DNA from: Purpureocillium takamizusanense
Lineage: Eukaryota; Ascomycota; Sordariomycetes; Hypocreales; Ophiocordycipitaceae
Assembly (NCBI RefSeq): GCF_022605165.1
Contig: NC_063070.1
Location: 620,001-684,000 of the forward strand
DNA length: 64,000 nucleotides
Reading direction: 5' to 3'
Shown here: piece by piece, positions 1 to 12,125 of the stretch
How the letters are laid out: each line of letters begins with the position of its first letter
Position numbering within the stretch: position 1 is the first letter of the stretch
Notes under the pieces: model-generated
The model's database searches: none
What the model saw: the letters and a program-made list of their open reading frames with translations, nothing else
What the model was told of the DNA's origin: nothing
Program-made: the position numbers and the translations under genes

Positions 1-2132
1 GCCGCCGCGCCGTGCCGGCAGGCTAAAATCGACGTCAGAACCGCCACCGGCCGAGCCTACTATACCAGAATGACACGGTTACGACACGAATTGTAGTTCG
101 TTTTGCGGCTTACTATGGCTGGTTCGATGAGGAGACTTTGGGCTTCCTTGAGCATTGAGTAGACAGTCTGACGGGTCTTTCGTGTCATTTACACTGGTGC
201 ATAAGGTAGCTTGCCGAATGAAGGCATGGGAAGAGCGGTAACATGTACAGAGCGGCTGTTGCAGGGCATTTGCAAGTTTGGCGCTATGGAGTTTGGGGCA
301 TGAGGTGGAAGTCATATACTGCAACGACAGTCTCATCGGTATTCTTGCAATGCAATTGGAAAGCCATAACCTTGACATGAAGATTTGGATCACGATATTG
401 AATTGGATAGGCTCTGCTCGATGCTCGCCGATAAGTCGATATAGTTGCCCCGGAGGTAGGGTTGGACCCAGATCCGGCGCTGGATGTTGGTGGAGTGGTC
501 TGACGGCCGGCAGTTGCCGGGTCAAAGACAAATTTACAAAGTTGGGCGGCCGGGGCCTTGGCGGCCGGCCGGGTCGTTTCTCGATGACCAGCGAAGGAGA
601 TGAATGACGTGTGTGCCGTGTCGTGGCGAGCTGAATTAATTTGCCGCGGGCGCTGGGTGTGTCATGCGCGCGTGAACGTCGCCAGTTTCGCGCACATGGA
701 TGGGGGTAGCTCGCTCTGTGAAGCGGGAGACAGCCGAGCCACGGGCTGCCAATGCCGTTGCGAACACCTAGCCCGCATCCTGTACTTATTGTTTGTTTTT
801 TGCTGAGACGAATGGACGAACGAAGCCGCACTTACAAGCTGTGTGCGCGTTCAAATGAGCCGACGCTGTTGAGTGGGGTCGGCACCACGGCACCGGACGT
901 GATGACGAGACGAGGCGAGACGGGAGACGACGTTTCTGGGCGGCGCGTTGCCATCTACCTGCACGATGACGATGGATGGACGACTGGCAGTTGCCGACAC
1001 CGAGCGGGCGAGCGAGCAACCTCCCGAGGGCCGGCCGGCTGGCTATTCATCCCGTGCCTGCCCCTGCTGCGAACCACCTGGGCCTGCGCGCGCACAGGGC
1101 AGGGTGGCATGGCATGGTGGTTGATGAGAGGGCCTAGGTGCGTGCCGCTTGTGCATTGCTGTCCCGTGGCGCCGGCTCTCGATCATCCCGGCGGCCGGGG
1201 CATCTAGCCGGTCCAGTGTCGGGTCCCAATTGGCATTGCTCTTTTTCTCTGGGGCCAACCTGGCATCCTGGATGGGGAGAAAGGGAGGGGAGGAGGAGGA
1301 GGAGGAAGGTGGGGGGGGGGGCTTGGGACGCGGGGTGGCTGAGCCCCAAGAGATTGGCGCTTGGCGCTTGACGTCATGGGTCCAACGGCGATTCGGCGCG
1401 GTCGGCGACGGCGCATCGCTCGCCTTGCTTGGCACGACGAGGGCGGCGCTCTTGAAAGCAGTAATAAGTTGGCATTGCATTTGCGGTGGACTCAACAACC
1501 ATACAGGTGATGTACAAGATGCCCATGCGTGCGATTCACCTCACGGGAGAGGAAGGGAAGGGAGAAGGAGAAGAAGACTCTTGGGCTTGCGGAAGTTTGC
1601 GGGCAGGTAACCAGCCGGTGCGGCTTCCCGTCACGCATTTTGCCCGCCGCAGGCAAACATGGCACTAAGTAAGCCGGCGACGAGCTTGTTGGCGAGTTGA
1701 TGAAATGGTGCCTTGCGCGGCGACGTATGATATCAGCCCGTTGCAATGAGCGGCCGGCCACCAACAACTTCAAGCTCCTCCCCACAGACAAGCCTTGCAG
1801 GCCGTCCAACGAGCTGTCCGCGGGTTTTACCTACGGAGCAACGTATAACCTACCTACGTATTTGTCTGAACGAGCCCCAGTGGGTGGTAGAAGCATTTTG
1901 GCACACAACTCTTGCCATGGTAAAACGCGAGAGTCGAATCACCCTCGGCGCCCATTGGAGCCGAGATAGCGTGACTAGGAGGAGGAAGCGACGTGCATCG
2001 CTGCCTTGGCTGCTTTCCTGAAGTGCTATGTGTTTCGCCGCCTACTAACGAGGTGAGGCCGCCGTCCGGCAGGGTCCGTTTAGTGATCACGAGCCCGCCG
2101 TCAGTCTTTCTCACCTCATTCGCCCCCCCTCC

Positions 2133-2155
2133 CGTCGTCGTCGTCGTCGTCGTCG
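2133..2155. repeat. GTC trinucleotide microsatellite
   Basis: Seven consecutive GTC units in the spacer about 1.4 kb upstream of the slm1-like gene. Confidence 0.85.
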
Positions 2156-3290
2156 GTGTCTTGCGGCGACGAGGACTTGCTGTGACGGAGAAACTACCAG
2201 GGGGCTAGGATGGAAAGCTCCCTCCCGCACTCCAGTGGCACCAAAGTTACAGGTTAGCGGAAGCACCCACTTGCTTGGCTGGACCGGCGGCGCTGCGCCC
2301 GGCACGGTACTATCGTCTAACAACCCACCCGCGGGACAGTACCGTGCTGTCGCGCAGAAGAGCGAGCAAGAAAAGGTGATGTGCTGGAGATGTTGTTGCA
2401 GCCAAGGCCCGTGCCAATGATGGAACCCGAGCGATTGCGTCAACCAGGAGCCAGCGGCCTCCACTAACACCAGTCATGGGTTGATGCAGAGGTAGAGGGG
2501 CCGCAGCCCGCGCCTCCATGGCCGCAGGCGCTGTAAGTTCCAGTTGCCTCCACCATTATTACCAGGTAGTACTAACTAACCTACTACTAAGGTACCTTCC
2601 CCCTCCGTGGCTCCGCTCCCAGCTGTGAGGTGCTGCTGTGTCGTGCCAAGCCTGGTAAGGAACTGTCTGGCTGCCTCGCCTTCCACAAGCGCAATCACCC
2701 TCATCTCCCGTGTGCGTGCCACGCATTGAACGGAGCCACAATACCTGCGTCATCGTCACTGTCGTCGTCAACGACAGCCGCATCCCCCGTCCGGCTGCCG
2801 TCGTCTCACCGGTGCCATCTCAGCCGGGCTGTCTGTCCACTCCGGCAACTGTTGTCCATCTCTCCATCCAGCTCTCCCCTTGCCTCCTTCCCTCCCTCCC
2901 TCCCTCTCTCTCTCTCGCGCCGCTCCGCTCTCGATCCAAGGCCGTCCGTCCACCCACCACCCCCATCCATCCATCGCCGCCCATCCCCAGTTTATTATCG
3001 CAGGTCATCAGTCACCTCTCCGTCAGGCCCGAAACCTTGTTGAGCAATTTAGAGCCCCCATTCGCCCGGCACGACGCCGTGGTGGCGCTGTTTCTCCAGC
3101 TCGTGCGGTTACAACGCACTTGCTAGATCCTTGCCATCACAGGCCGCTTGCCTGTTTGTGAGGTACCTACCTACAGTTGGTACTAAGGTATACTGTAGGC
3201 ACAGTGGACGAAGCCCCAGGCCGTTGGCGGCAAGTCGTGAGGCCCCGCAGCGCAACCCAGCGCTGTCACTCGAGCACCATACAGTAACTC

Positions 3291-3319
3291 GACAACGACG
3301 ACGACGACGACGACGACAA
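3291..3319. repeat. ACG trinucleotide microsatellite in slm1 leader
   Basis: About eight consecutive ACG units lie roughly 200 bp before the slm1-like start codon, probably in the promoter or 5' leader. Confidence 0.85.
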
Positions 3320-3521
3320 GGTACATGGTTGATGCCTCCACCCGCCCTCCTCTGCGCCCAACACACGCTTCGCCGAACGTACCACCCTCCATCGTCACTG
3401 CGCTGCGACCGTCTGATCCCAATCCCCATCCATCCACCCTTCCTACCCCCCCTAGATTGCCGACCTGAGCAGGGCCGTGGCGGCCAGTGCCCTGCATTTA
3501 TTACCTGCCGGCGCCGCCGTC

Positions 3522-6408
3522 ATGGATCGCCGTCCACCGTCCCTGGTGTCGTCGCTGTCGCATCATAGCAACGGGCCCGAATCTCACCGGAGCTCACTCG
3601 TCATTGAACAGCAACGCCGTCGCCATTATCACCACTCAAACAGCCCTTACGCCTCGTACTCTCACGCGAACCCGAGCCCTCCGCAGTCGCAGCCAGCAGC
3701 AGCAGCAGCAGCCGCCGTCACTGCCGCCACTGCCCGGGCTTCCAGCGCTTCGCCTTCGCCCTCGCTCTCAGGCGCCGCTGGCCGAGGTAGGTTCACCGAG
3801 GAGTGGGACGCAAGCCGGCGAGGCAGCTCCATCATCGACGGCCCGGTCAGCAGGCGCATCAACGACGTCGCCGCAATGGAGCGCGCCAATTCGGTCCGCA
3901 GCTTCTCCGCTGGCGACGACCAGCAGCTGCCCATCCGAAACAACACCCTCAAGAAGAAGAGCTCCATGCGTCGCAACAGCAGTTTGCGACGGAGCAGCAG
4001 CCGCCGTAGCAACAGGGCCGGCAGCGTCAGGAGCCTTGCCCTCCACTCTTCTTCGGAGCCAGACGACGCTTCGAGCGCCTTCTATTGCCCCGTCCCGACC
4101 TCGGGCAACCCTACCGACATTCTCGTCAACCGCTTCCAGAGTAAGTATCCTGAATGAGGCGTGGCCTTCGTCGCTCACCCCGCACTGCTGCGTCCTCGAT
4201 GTGTCTAAGCTAACAGCCGACGCGCACAGCCTGGCGCAAGGTTCTCAAGGATCTCATCGCCTATTTCCGCGAGATCCAATCGCACTATGAACACCGTTCC
4301 AAGAACCTCGTTAAGCTCGCTAATGTCGCCAACAACATCTCCACACCTCCTAGCTTTCTCAAGTCCGCTGGCATCGATGATGCGCTCCAGTTCCTCCGCA
4401 ACTATAACAAAGCTGCGATACAAGAGGCCAACAAGGCCAGGGACATTGAGGAGGACGTCATTTTGGCCCTCACCGGCCTCAGGAGCGATCTTCAGCAAAA
4501 AATCAAAGAGATCAAGCACCTTTCGGGTGACTTCAAGAACTCAGTGGACAAGGAGATGGACCACACCCGTAAAGCCGTCAGTTCCCTCGCCGACGTCCTC
4601 GACAAAAATGACGTCGATGCGTCATCTACGACGGGCAAGCAGGACCCTTATTTGCTGCGCCTGGCCGTGGATCACCAGGTCGAACGGCAGATTGACGAAG
4701 AAAACTACCTCCACCAGGTGAGTCTTGAGTTTTCCCGTTGTTTTGGTCGTTCGTGGTGGTTTCTGACTTTCATCTCCGCTTCAGGCTTATCTCAACCTTG
4801 AGGGTTCCGGACGTGAGCTCGAGTCTATTGTTGTCGGCGAAATTCAAAAGGCATACAACGCCTATGCTGGCATCTTGAAGCGCGAAGCCGACAACGCCTA
4901 TGCTGTTGTCGAGGAGCTGCGCGACGGGCCCATCTCCATGCCCAAGGATCAGGAGTGGATACACTTCGTGACGCACGACAATCAGATTGTCGACCCGACC
5001 ATTCCCATGCGCACGGCCGATCAAATTCACTATCCAGGCCAGGACCACGTGGCTGCACAGGAGATTCGAGCCGGCTTGCTGGAACGCAAGAGCAAATATC
5101 TCAAGAGCTACACCGCGGGATGGTAAGCGCATGATGCCCTCGCCGCGTCGCATATCCATGGCCACATTGCGTGTTTATACTGCACCACCCCAATTCACTG
5201 AGCTAACAAGAACTAGGTATGTTCTGTCGACGACGCACCTGCACGAATTCAAGTCCGCCGACAAGGCGCAAGCCCCGGTCATGTCCTTGTACCTGCCGGA
5301 GCAGAAGCTTGGCTCGCACTCTTCGGAGGGAGGATCTTCAAACAAGTTCATCCTAAAGGGTCGCCAGACGGGCACCATGCACCGAGGTCACACCTGGGTT
5401 TTCCGCGCCGAGAGCCATGACACGATGATGGCCTGGTACGAGGACATTAAGGCTTTGACAGAGAAGACGCCGGAGGAGCGCTCCCAGTTCGTTCGCACGC
5501 ATTCTCGAAGCCTTAGCCGATCGTCGCGCCGCTCCGTCAGCAGCGATGGTATCGTCGACGAGGACGATGACGAGCCGTTCTCAGCCACTCACGAGGATGT
5601 CAACCCGGAACCCCGACCTGACTCGGCGTCCCGACGACCTCAACCAGGTGGGCGGTTCCCATCAGATATACAAGTCAACGCACAGCGAGGCTTACAGGCG
5701 CCTCAATCGCCATCTAGTGTGAGCTCAGGCCGACATGAGTTCCCTTCGGACGGTCAAGCCATTGCAGCTGCAGGGGCTCTTCCCATGGCGGCGTACGCAG
5801 CGGGGCACCATGACCACGGGCCAGACGACCACATGGGCTACGGTGGCACGGAGCAGACCCCTATGGAACAGATGCCGTCGCAAGCGGTCATCGCCTGCCA
5901 GGTGGGACACCATGACGGTGTGAATCCCTACACCAGCTCGCCAGCACAACAACCTCACTCAGCGCATCACGATGGGTACTTCGCGGCGCCCATTATCGCG
6001 TCCGGCACCCATTATGAGCAGCTGCAGAATGACCGAGAGCTGGAGACGAGCGGCGTTCACGCAGATGCGCTCGATCAACACCAGAATGGAAGCGCCAAGA
6101 AACTTGAGTCGACACAAGTCAACGGTGCCAACCACGTCAACGGCGGAATCGCCAGCGAGAACGACCAGGTCGTCGGCATGACGGCGGGAAGCATTCCAAG
6201 GTCCGAGACGCAACACGAGCTGGCGCTACAGTCTGTGCCGGAGGCGGAGGCGGCCGACCTCAAGTCGCTTCCCTCGGCGCCGCTGACGGACAACGCCAAA
6301 GCGAGCTTGAACCGCCCCGGAGAGGTCAGGACTGAGAGCTTAGCAACTATTTCAAACCTTCCGATGCCCGGACAATATCCTAAGGGGAGCGGGGTTACCT
6401 CACCTTGA
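3522..6408 (+). CDS. slm1: Slm1/Slm2-like BAR and PH domain protein
   Basis: Four exons: 3522-4140, 4230-4717, 4785-5122 and 5217-6408, giving 878 aa with all phases consistent. Residues 1-200 are Ser/Arg/Ala-rich with a basic stretch (KKKSSMRRNSSLRRSSSRRS). Residues about 200-455 form a helical BAR/F-BAR-like region beginning FQTWRKVLKDLIAYFREIQ. Residues about 455-575 are a PH domain (GLLERKSKYLKSYTAGWYVL to WVFRAESHDTMMAWYEDI). The remaining tail is low-complexity. In yeast, Slm proteins bind PI(4,5)P2 at the plasma membrane and eisosomes, are TORC2 targets and act in sphingolipid and actin control. I infer the same role here. The ATG at 3522 is chosen because it begins the conserved-looking Ser-rich N-terminus; the frame is open a little further upstream. 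The gene is convergent with cho1. Confidence 0.88.
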
Positions 6409-7276
6409 GCCGCGCAGCATTTCCCTCGAGGCTGGGCCGTCGACACTTTGTTTTGACGGTCACCGAACACCGCTTGTATGATTTTCGTGCTTGCTTTACT
6501 ACCCTGTCGCTGATCTGGCCTGACCACGTCACTTGCCGAGTCCCTTGACGTTTTCCCCTTGTGTACGAGTAGCACAATGTTCCTTCTTGTACGGTCCGTC
6601 GTTCTGTGTTTGATTCATGGTTTCCTTGCTGTTCCTAGTTTTAGTATATAAGTAGGGGAAAGGGGGGCACAAGTCTTCCCCGGGGCAGTGAGGTAGGCTT
6701 ATGCGGGAACTTTCGAGAGATACCTGGTAGTAAGAAACAAAACTGTTCGGCTTTGGCCGGACGATGAGGTGGGCAAGGGACGTTTCGGGGGAGCGTGCGA
6801 GGAGGTGCCTTGCATACAGTCAGTCCTATAGTCAAATCATATACATGGTTCGTCACCGACACCTGAGCTAAGAGGATGCACTCCCAAGGGAGTTATGTCA
6901 ACGGAGAGTGCGCTGAACAAGCTATGAAGGGGTATCGTGTATCATCTGTAGCTACGGAGAGATTGGGGATGCCCGCCGTCGACGACCAAGCTGCGCCATC
7001 CTGCCATCACAGGGGATGCTTATAGAATGACACCCACAGCCATTTCGAGTACCAGTTCCAAGCGGGTGGCGCTCTGCCCTCTCCACCAATATCTACATCC
7101 ACTCAGCCCGTCGACTCGACTGCGCCTGAGAGCGCGCCGACGGCGAATTCGCCAAGCCGCCGACTCACCGCCGCCAGCCCGCGCCCGCCTCACCAGTTTT
7201 GTGCCTTTCACACGCCACGTCTAAGCTTGCCGCCAAAGCGCCGCGCCGCAATGCACCACGTCCACGCCGTGGCCAA
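6409..7276. other. Convergent spacer between slm1-like gene and cho1
   Basis: This spacer should contain the two 3' UTRs and poly(A) sites. An AT-rich stretch (TTTTAGTATATAAGTAG at about 6639-6655) is the most terminator-like element. No credible coding frame is visible. Confidence 0.6.
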
Positions 7277-8362
7277 TTAGGGCTTGGGTATGCGAATGGT
7301 ACGGCTGGTCATGAGGCAGCCGTGAACCATGAAGATGAGCACGACTGGGTGGAACTCGAGCGCGCCGCCCTGGAACCAGGAGCCGAGGGGCAGGTCCTCG
7401 AGGATCCAGCGGTTGTGGACCCAGTACGCCATGACGGCATCGACGGCGAGCGACGTGGGGATCGGGGTGCCCTCGAAGTAGGCCATCTTGCCCGACGCGT
7501 CCTTGGGGAGGACCGAGACGGTCACGTTGAACCGCGCCAGACGGGTGAGGCCGCAGAGAACGAAGAAGGTGAGGCCCACGGTGTCGAGGACGGAGCGCAT
7601 GCCGATTGTAAAGGCCACCATGGCCGGGGCGACGCCAAAGGAGATCTGCAAGATGAGCTTCTGTGTCAGCGCACTGCGACGTCACCGTGATGAGAGGATT
7701 TGTTGTTTGTTGCTTCTTTCACAGTGGGGGTTGGGGGGGTTGGCAGCCGTACCAGGTCGGCCAGGGAGTCAAGCTCCTGGCCCATGAGGCTGCTCTTATG
7801 CCTCCACCGCGCGACACGCCCGTCGAAGAAGTCGAAGAAGAGGCCAAAGGGCAGGAATATGAGGGCCAACCACACGTTGTCGAGGGCGGTCGGGTCGCCA
7901 AGGCAGTATCGCAGGGACGAGAAGATGGACATGACGCCGCAGAAGCCTAGCCGCGAGGAGGTCGTCAGTGAGTCGTCATCACTCTCGGGATTTTGAGTCT
8001 GCAGAGAGGGGAGGGGAAAGAGAGCAAGTTCCATCCTTGCGTGGACGTACCGTTCATGAGCGTGATGAGATCCGCGAGGTGCATCGCCCGGACGAGGGAA
8101 AAATGTCCCACATCGGCGGACAAGAGCGTCTTTTGCTTGTCGATAGCTGATGCAATTCCCCCCCCCCCCCCAGGCGCTTGTTAGCAAAGAAACCCTAGAG
8201 TCTAGACGCGCTGCGGAGCCAAGAACGCAGCGCTGCGCAGTAACGGACAGGAGACGAGGAAGGGTGGAAAACCGTACCAGGCTGGTTGCCGCCGCCGCCG
8301 CCGACATCCTTGCCAACGCCGCCGTTGGAGCTCGTCACCATAGCGCCGCTTCTCTTCGACAT
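7277..8362 (-). CDS. cho1: CDP-diacylglycerol-serine O-phosphatidyltransferase
   Basis: Four exons on the minus strand: 8362-8278, 8146-8051, 7946-7753 and 7645-7277, giving 247 aa. The enzyme makes phosphatidylserine from CDP-diacylglycerol and L-serine in the ER membrane. The CDP-alcohol phosphatidyltransferase signature D-x2-DG-x2-AR-x8-G-x3-D-x3-D is complete: D99, D102-G103, A106-R107, G116, D120 and D124. It is followed by several hydrophobic spans typical of the family. The start is the ATG of [12 protein letters not shown], which reads through phase-consistent introns into [20 protein letters not shown]. At 247 aa it is slightly shorter than yeast Cho1. Intron 1 contains a run of 14 identical bases near its acceptor (8158-8171), so its exact length may be a sequencing or assembly risk. 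Confidence 0.92.
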
Positions 8363-9594
8363 TGGTCCTTGTTGTTCTGTATGCTGGGTCGGGGACGCGA
8401 TGGGGGTAAAGGCAATAGGGACAAGGGCTGCAGCGTAAATGCGGTATTTGGGCAGAGGTGGACAGGAGTCGCGTTGGGGAGGGAGGTGACACAAAAGGAC
8501 GTCGTCAATGCAGGGATGGCGCGTTCGACAGAATTGAAAGTATGAGGCCGCTGTCGTGGTGGGGAGGAGAAGCGAGCGCGAGCGGTAGGAGTGAGACGGT
8601 CCCTGGCGGTGGAGGTTGTGCGAGGTCTCTCAACGTTGGTGGACTGTGCATTAAGTCGCAGCAGCCTCAACGTGTGGGGATGAAGTCATCGTTCGCCAAA
8701 ACAGGGATCGATTCAGCAGAGCCATTGCGCGCCTGCCCGTTGGGCCTGTGGCGGAAGGGTTGTGTGGAGGGGTGTGATCACGTGAGAGGCACGTCTGAGG
8801 CGAAAATGGCTGGACGACAAGTTACAACTGACAACTTGCCGTCCAGCTGACTGACCGTTTTGTTTACCAGAACAGAATCGACGGCGTCGTGGCCAGCAGT
8901 GGCTGCAGCAATTGATAGACACTGCTTGACGCATGCTCAATAGTCATCCCAAGCTCGGGGCTCATCGTGGTAGTAAGTTACTCCGACACTGCTTGTACAA
9001 AGGACAGTAAAGTCAAGCTGTCCAGCCGACTATTTCCGCCGCCTGCGTGTCGCGTGACGCCGCCGCCGCCACCACCACCACCACCACACGACACTCGCAG
9101 CAACGTCACATGCATCGTCGTGTGTTGTCGTAGTATTTGCATTATAGCTTTCGCCACGCTACGCGGCTAGGCTCCCAGGCCCAAACTCCAGGACACGATC
9201 CGGGCCGCGTTTTGTGCGACAATGTATGCTGATCAAGAGTCCAAGCCGAGCTGATGCCTTCATGATTACCCTGTCCATGACATGATATAAACCTGTGTTG
9301 CAGCCGGGACTGCGCATTTCCTGATGATTGAGCGTTGTGCCAAGTGAACAAGACTCTCCCTTTCTGACTATGCATTTATCTCCCACCCACATTCCTTGCT
9401 CGAATGCCGAGGCCATCATGTCGTTGTCCGTCGTCGGGGACTGCTTCCCTCGCAGGCTCCAATTGATTCTTATCCGTGATCGGTTGCGGTATTGTACATC
9501 CGCCTCTCGCACTTACTCATGATGCGCGTGCCATGGTGGAGGCTGAATTAAGTCACACAAAAAAGACGGCTCGTTGTGCCGTGAGTGCTTCGTC
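8363..9594. other. cho1 upstream region
   Basis: No coding frame is supported. A mixed CCG/CCA trinucleotide run lies at about 9059-9087. The region serves as cho1 promoter and as 3' flank of the metallopeptidase gene. Confidence 0.6.
9059..9087. repeat. CCG/CCA trinucleotide run
   Basis: Consecutive CCG units pass into CCA units, about 700 bp upstream of the cho1 start codon. Confidence 0.75.
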
Positions 9595-12125
9595 TCAGCG
9601 TTTAATCAGGGCGGAGAAGCCGTCCACCCACGGCCCGCATGAGCCGGAAACGCCACATATGGAATATCCACGGGGGGGTATCAAGGTGTGGCTGTGAGCC
9701 GTCAGCCAAGTGACCTCAGTCACCTGATGGAGATTGCCCGAAACTTACGCAGAACCACCATGAGCATTGCCAAACATGACTGACTTTCGTCCAAGGCTCG
9801 TCAAAATTTGTATGCCGTCGACCCAGAAGCCCGCTCGGACGATGAAGCCGCTCAGGTATTCACCACGCCGAAGGTCTATTACCAATCAGTTAGTTAGCCC
9901 GTGACGCTTCGTCTGAATGGCACCGATGCACGCCCTTACCGAAATCGACAACATCGCCGCCCTCCTTTCCGCCACGATTTCCAAAGAGCTGCCTCGAGTC
10001 GTCATCGTAAATAAACTCCAGGCCGTCAAGGGCTGAGCCGTGGTAGACGATAACTCGAGACATGACCCTTTCCTGCTTGATGGCGCTTGTAAAGATCACT
10101 TCACCTTCCTTACTGCCTTCCATCTTAGACTGGCCCAGCTTGAGGCTCCTGGAAGCCAGCTTCCCATTTCCAAGCTTGACGAAGGCCTTTTTACTCGTAA
10201 AGGCCTGGACGTCGTCTATCGTCAGTGAACCACCGCCGTGAGACTTGATCGATATGCTAAGGCGCCCTTTTCGCTTGGCTTCCGGTAGTCTTGCCTTCAA
10301 GTCCTGCTCATGAAGCGAGACTTGCCGCTGAATCGGTGAGCTGTCTGTTGGGAACTCGATCCACGCGTGACAGACATCCTCCCCCTCAGCAAACAGTTCC
10401 ACAAAGGTGATGCCTGTTGCTGCCGTGGCCAGAATGCCGCCACCCTCTGTTGCAAACGCTTGCACACTCTCGTCTGGATTCGTGGGCGGATCGCTTGGCA
10501 GGCGGAAGGCCGGGTGAGCGCGAAATCGGAGTACGTCCAGGCGATGCCAGCCGCACTCATCCTCTTGCAGGGCAAGGCCACCCTTCGACTTGGTCCTTGT
10601 CGAGTACGCCTCGCGCGGAACAAACGTCCTGTTGAAAACAACATAATCTCGGAGCATGATGCCAGATTCCTGATGCGGACAGCCGAATAAATGGCCCGTC
10701 TCGTGCAGGTGCGCGCCAATGCCGATGTTGGCGGCTTCCCACGAGCTTCCCGCATCGTTGCAATCGTTGGCAACGTAATTGGTGTCAGTTGGCGTGCAGT
10801 CGGTGAATGCGGGCACCACCTCTTCGAAGCTGGTCGGGTAACTCTGCAGGCAATGCGAGCCAAAAATCGCGAGCTGTAAGTCTCCCGAATTGCCGCCGAG
10901 GGCGGCATGACCCGTGATGGTCTGCGCGTCCGCGTCCCAGTGCGAGTCGAGCAGCAAGACGGAGACGTAGTGCTTCTGTCCAGGAAGCGGGTTGAAGTAG
11001 TTTTTGACGGCATCGGCGGCGATGCCGAAGAGGGCATCCTTATCGGTGGCCTTGGAGTTTTGCTGTGCCCTGTTCAAGTCCCGCAACTCGGCTACCGTCT
11101 TGTCAGAGCGGATGACGTGAACGCGCGCCTCGGATCGCATGATGCCGTGCTCCCTGTCGCGGTAGTTGGAGGATCCCAGCGTCCACTCCTCCTCAAACCG
11201 GAACGCTCGCCGGCCCAATCGGTGGCGCCACATCTGCTCGGCAGTGAAGGCCTGCCACAGATATGCTGCCATGCGAAACTTCCTTATGGCAGTCTCTAGA
11301 CCGTTGCCCTCCCGTTCCGCCCTTGCTGGGGCAGCATCGAAAGTTGCCGGCGAGTCCTTGCCCAAAAGAATTGCTAGTTGCAGCGGCGGTGCGTTCATTG
11401 TCGGAAGCATATGCAAGGTAATGTAGGAGGCGTGGATGGGGTTCGAGGACGAGCTGTTGACCAGCTTGGGGCTTGAGAAGTCAAGACGAAACTTGTTTGG
11501 ACCGGGTTGGAGGTAAATTAGAGCCTTGAAATTCGACTCGCATACGGGCCAGCTAATAGGCGGGAACGCGTCGTCATACCGGCTGACGACAACATTGCCA
11601 TTGATCGGCGGCGAGTCTGGCTCTCCAATTGTACCGTATATCAGGAGCGTCTTTTGATACACCTGGAGCAATGTCAACCTTCTTGTCCTACTCCTAGGGG
11701 CACGAGCGGTGAACGTTGTATCCTCAGGCATAAGGAAGCCATACCCACGAGTTTTCCGCTACATTATGCACCCGCGGGGCATACTTTGATAGTGGTATGC
11801 TGTTCTTGCCATTGATGGAGGGCGACCCGAGGCCAGACATGCCCGAAACGCTGTATCGGCTTCCATTGGCACCAGGCACAAGCATGGGACGGGTCAACGG
11901 CGGTTGCTGCGGCTGTAGCTGTGGGTTGGGGCTGTTATTCTTGACCAAAAGATCAAGAGAGGGATCCGACTGCTGCGCAATGGACGGAGGGGTGACGGAG
12001 CCGCTCGAGGGCGACGTCTGCTGGCTCACGACGCCATCGCTGGATCCATCGGTAGAGTTGTCGGTGCGGAAGCTGGCTTTGGAGCGGCGGCGAAGCTCCC
12101 TGAGACTCAGAAAGCTCGGAGCCAT
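9595..12125 (-). CDS. Putative zinc metallopeptidase with C-terminal jacalin-like domain
   Basis: Four exons on the minus strand: 12125-11745, 11662-9940, 9875-9749 and 9691-9595, giving 775 aa. The protein resembles the fungal putative peptidase family that includes yeast YIL108W (Pfam Metallopep). Residues 1-127 are Ser/Pro/Gln-rich and look disordered. The catalytic core carries H447-E-T-G-H451-LF-G454-CP-H457, a metzincin-style HExxHxxGxxH site, followed by an SGIM Met-turn candidate. The C-terminus, from about residue 640, is a jacalin-type lectin fold: LKLGQSKMEG, then RRGEYLSGFIVRAGFWVDGI, then CGPWVDGFSALIKR. This part is seen only after introns 2 and 3 are removed, because exon 2 otherwise runs into a stop inside intron 2. 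No signal peptide is visible, so a cytosolic location is inferred. Substrate is unknown. Confidence 0.88.

Larger units (their letters stand above)
1..3521. other. Gene-poor spacer and slm1 upstream region
   Basis: No open frame here has coding character. The longest (minus strand, 79-831) has no recognisable domain and is rich in Pro, Arg and Ser. The stretch holds a G-rich run near 1308-1321, a GTC trinucleotide run at about 2133-2155, pyrimidine-rich tracts at 2880-2930 and an ACG run at about 3295-3318. It also carries TACCTA/TACTA-type motifs at 2571-2598 and 3161-3199. The last few hundred bases are probably the promoter and 5' leader of the slm1-like gene. A pyrimidine tract ending in CCTAG near 3455 could be the acceptor of a leader intron, which I cannot confirm. 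Confidence 0.6.

Noticed and set aside
79..831. 250-codon minus-strand open frame near the left edge
   Set aside because: Pro/Arg/Ser-rich, no domain or hydrophobic pattern, and overlapped by other equal frames; typical of GC-rich spacer.
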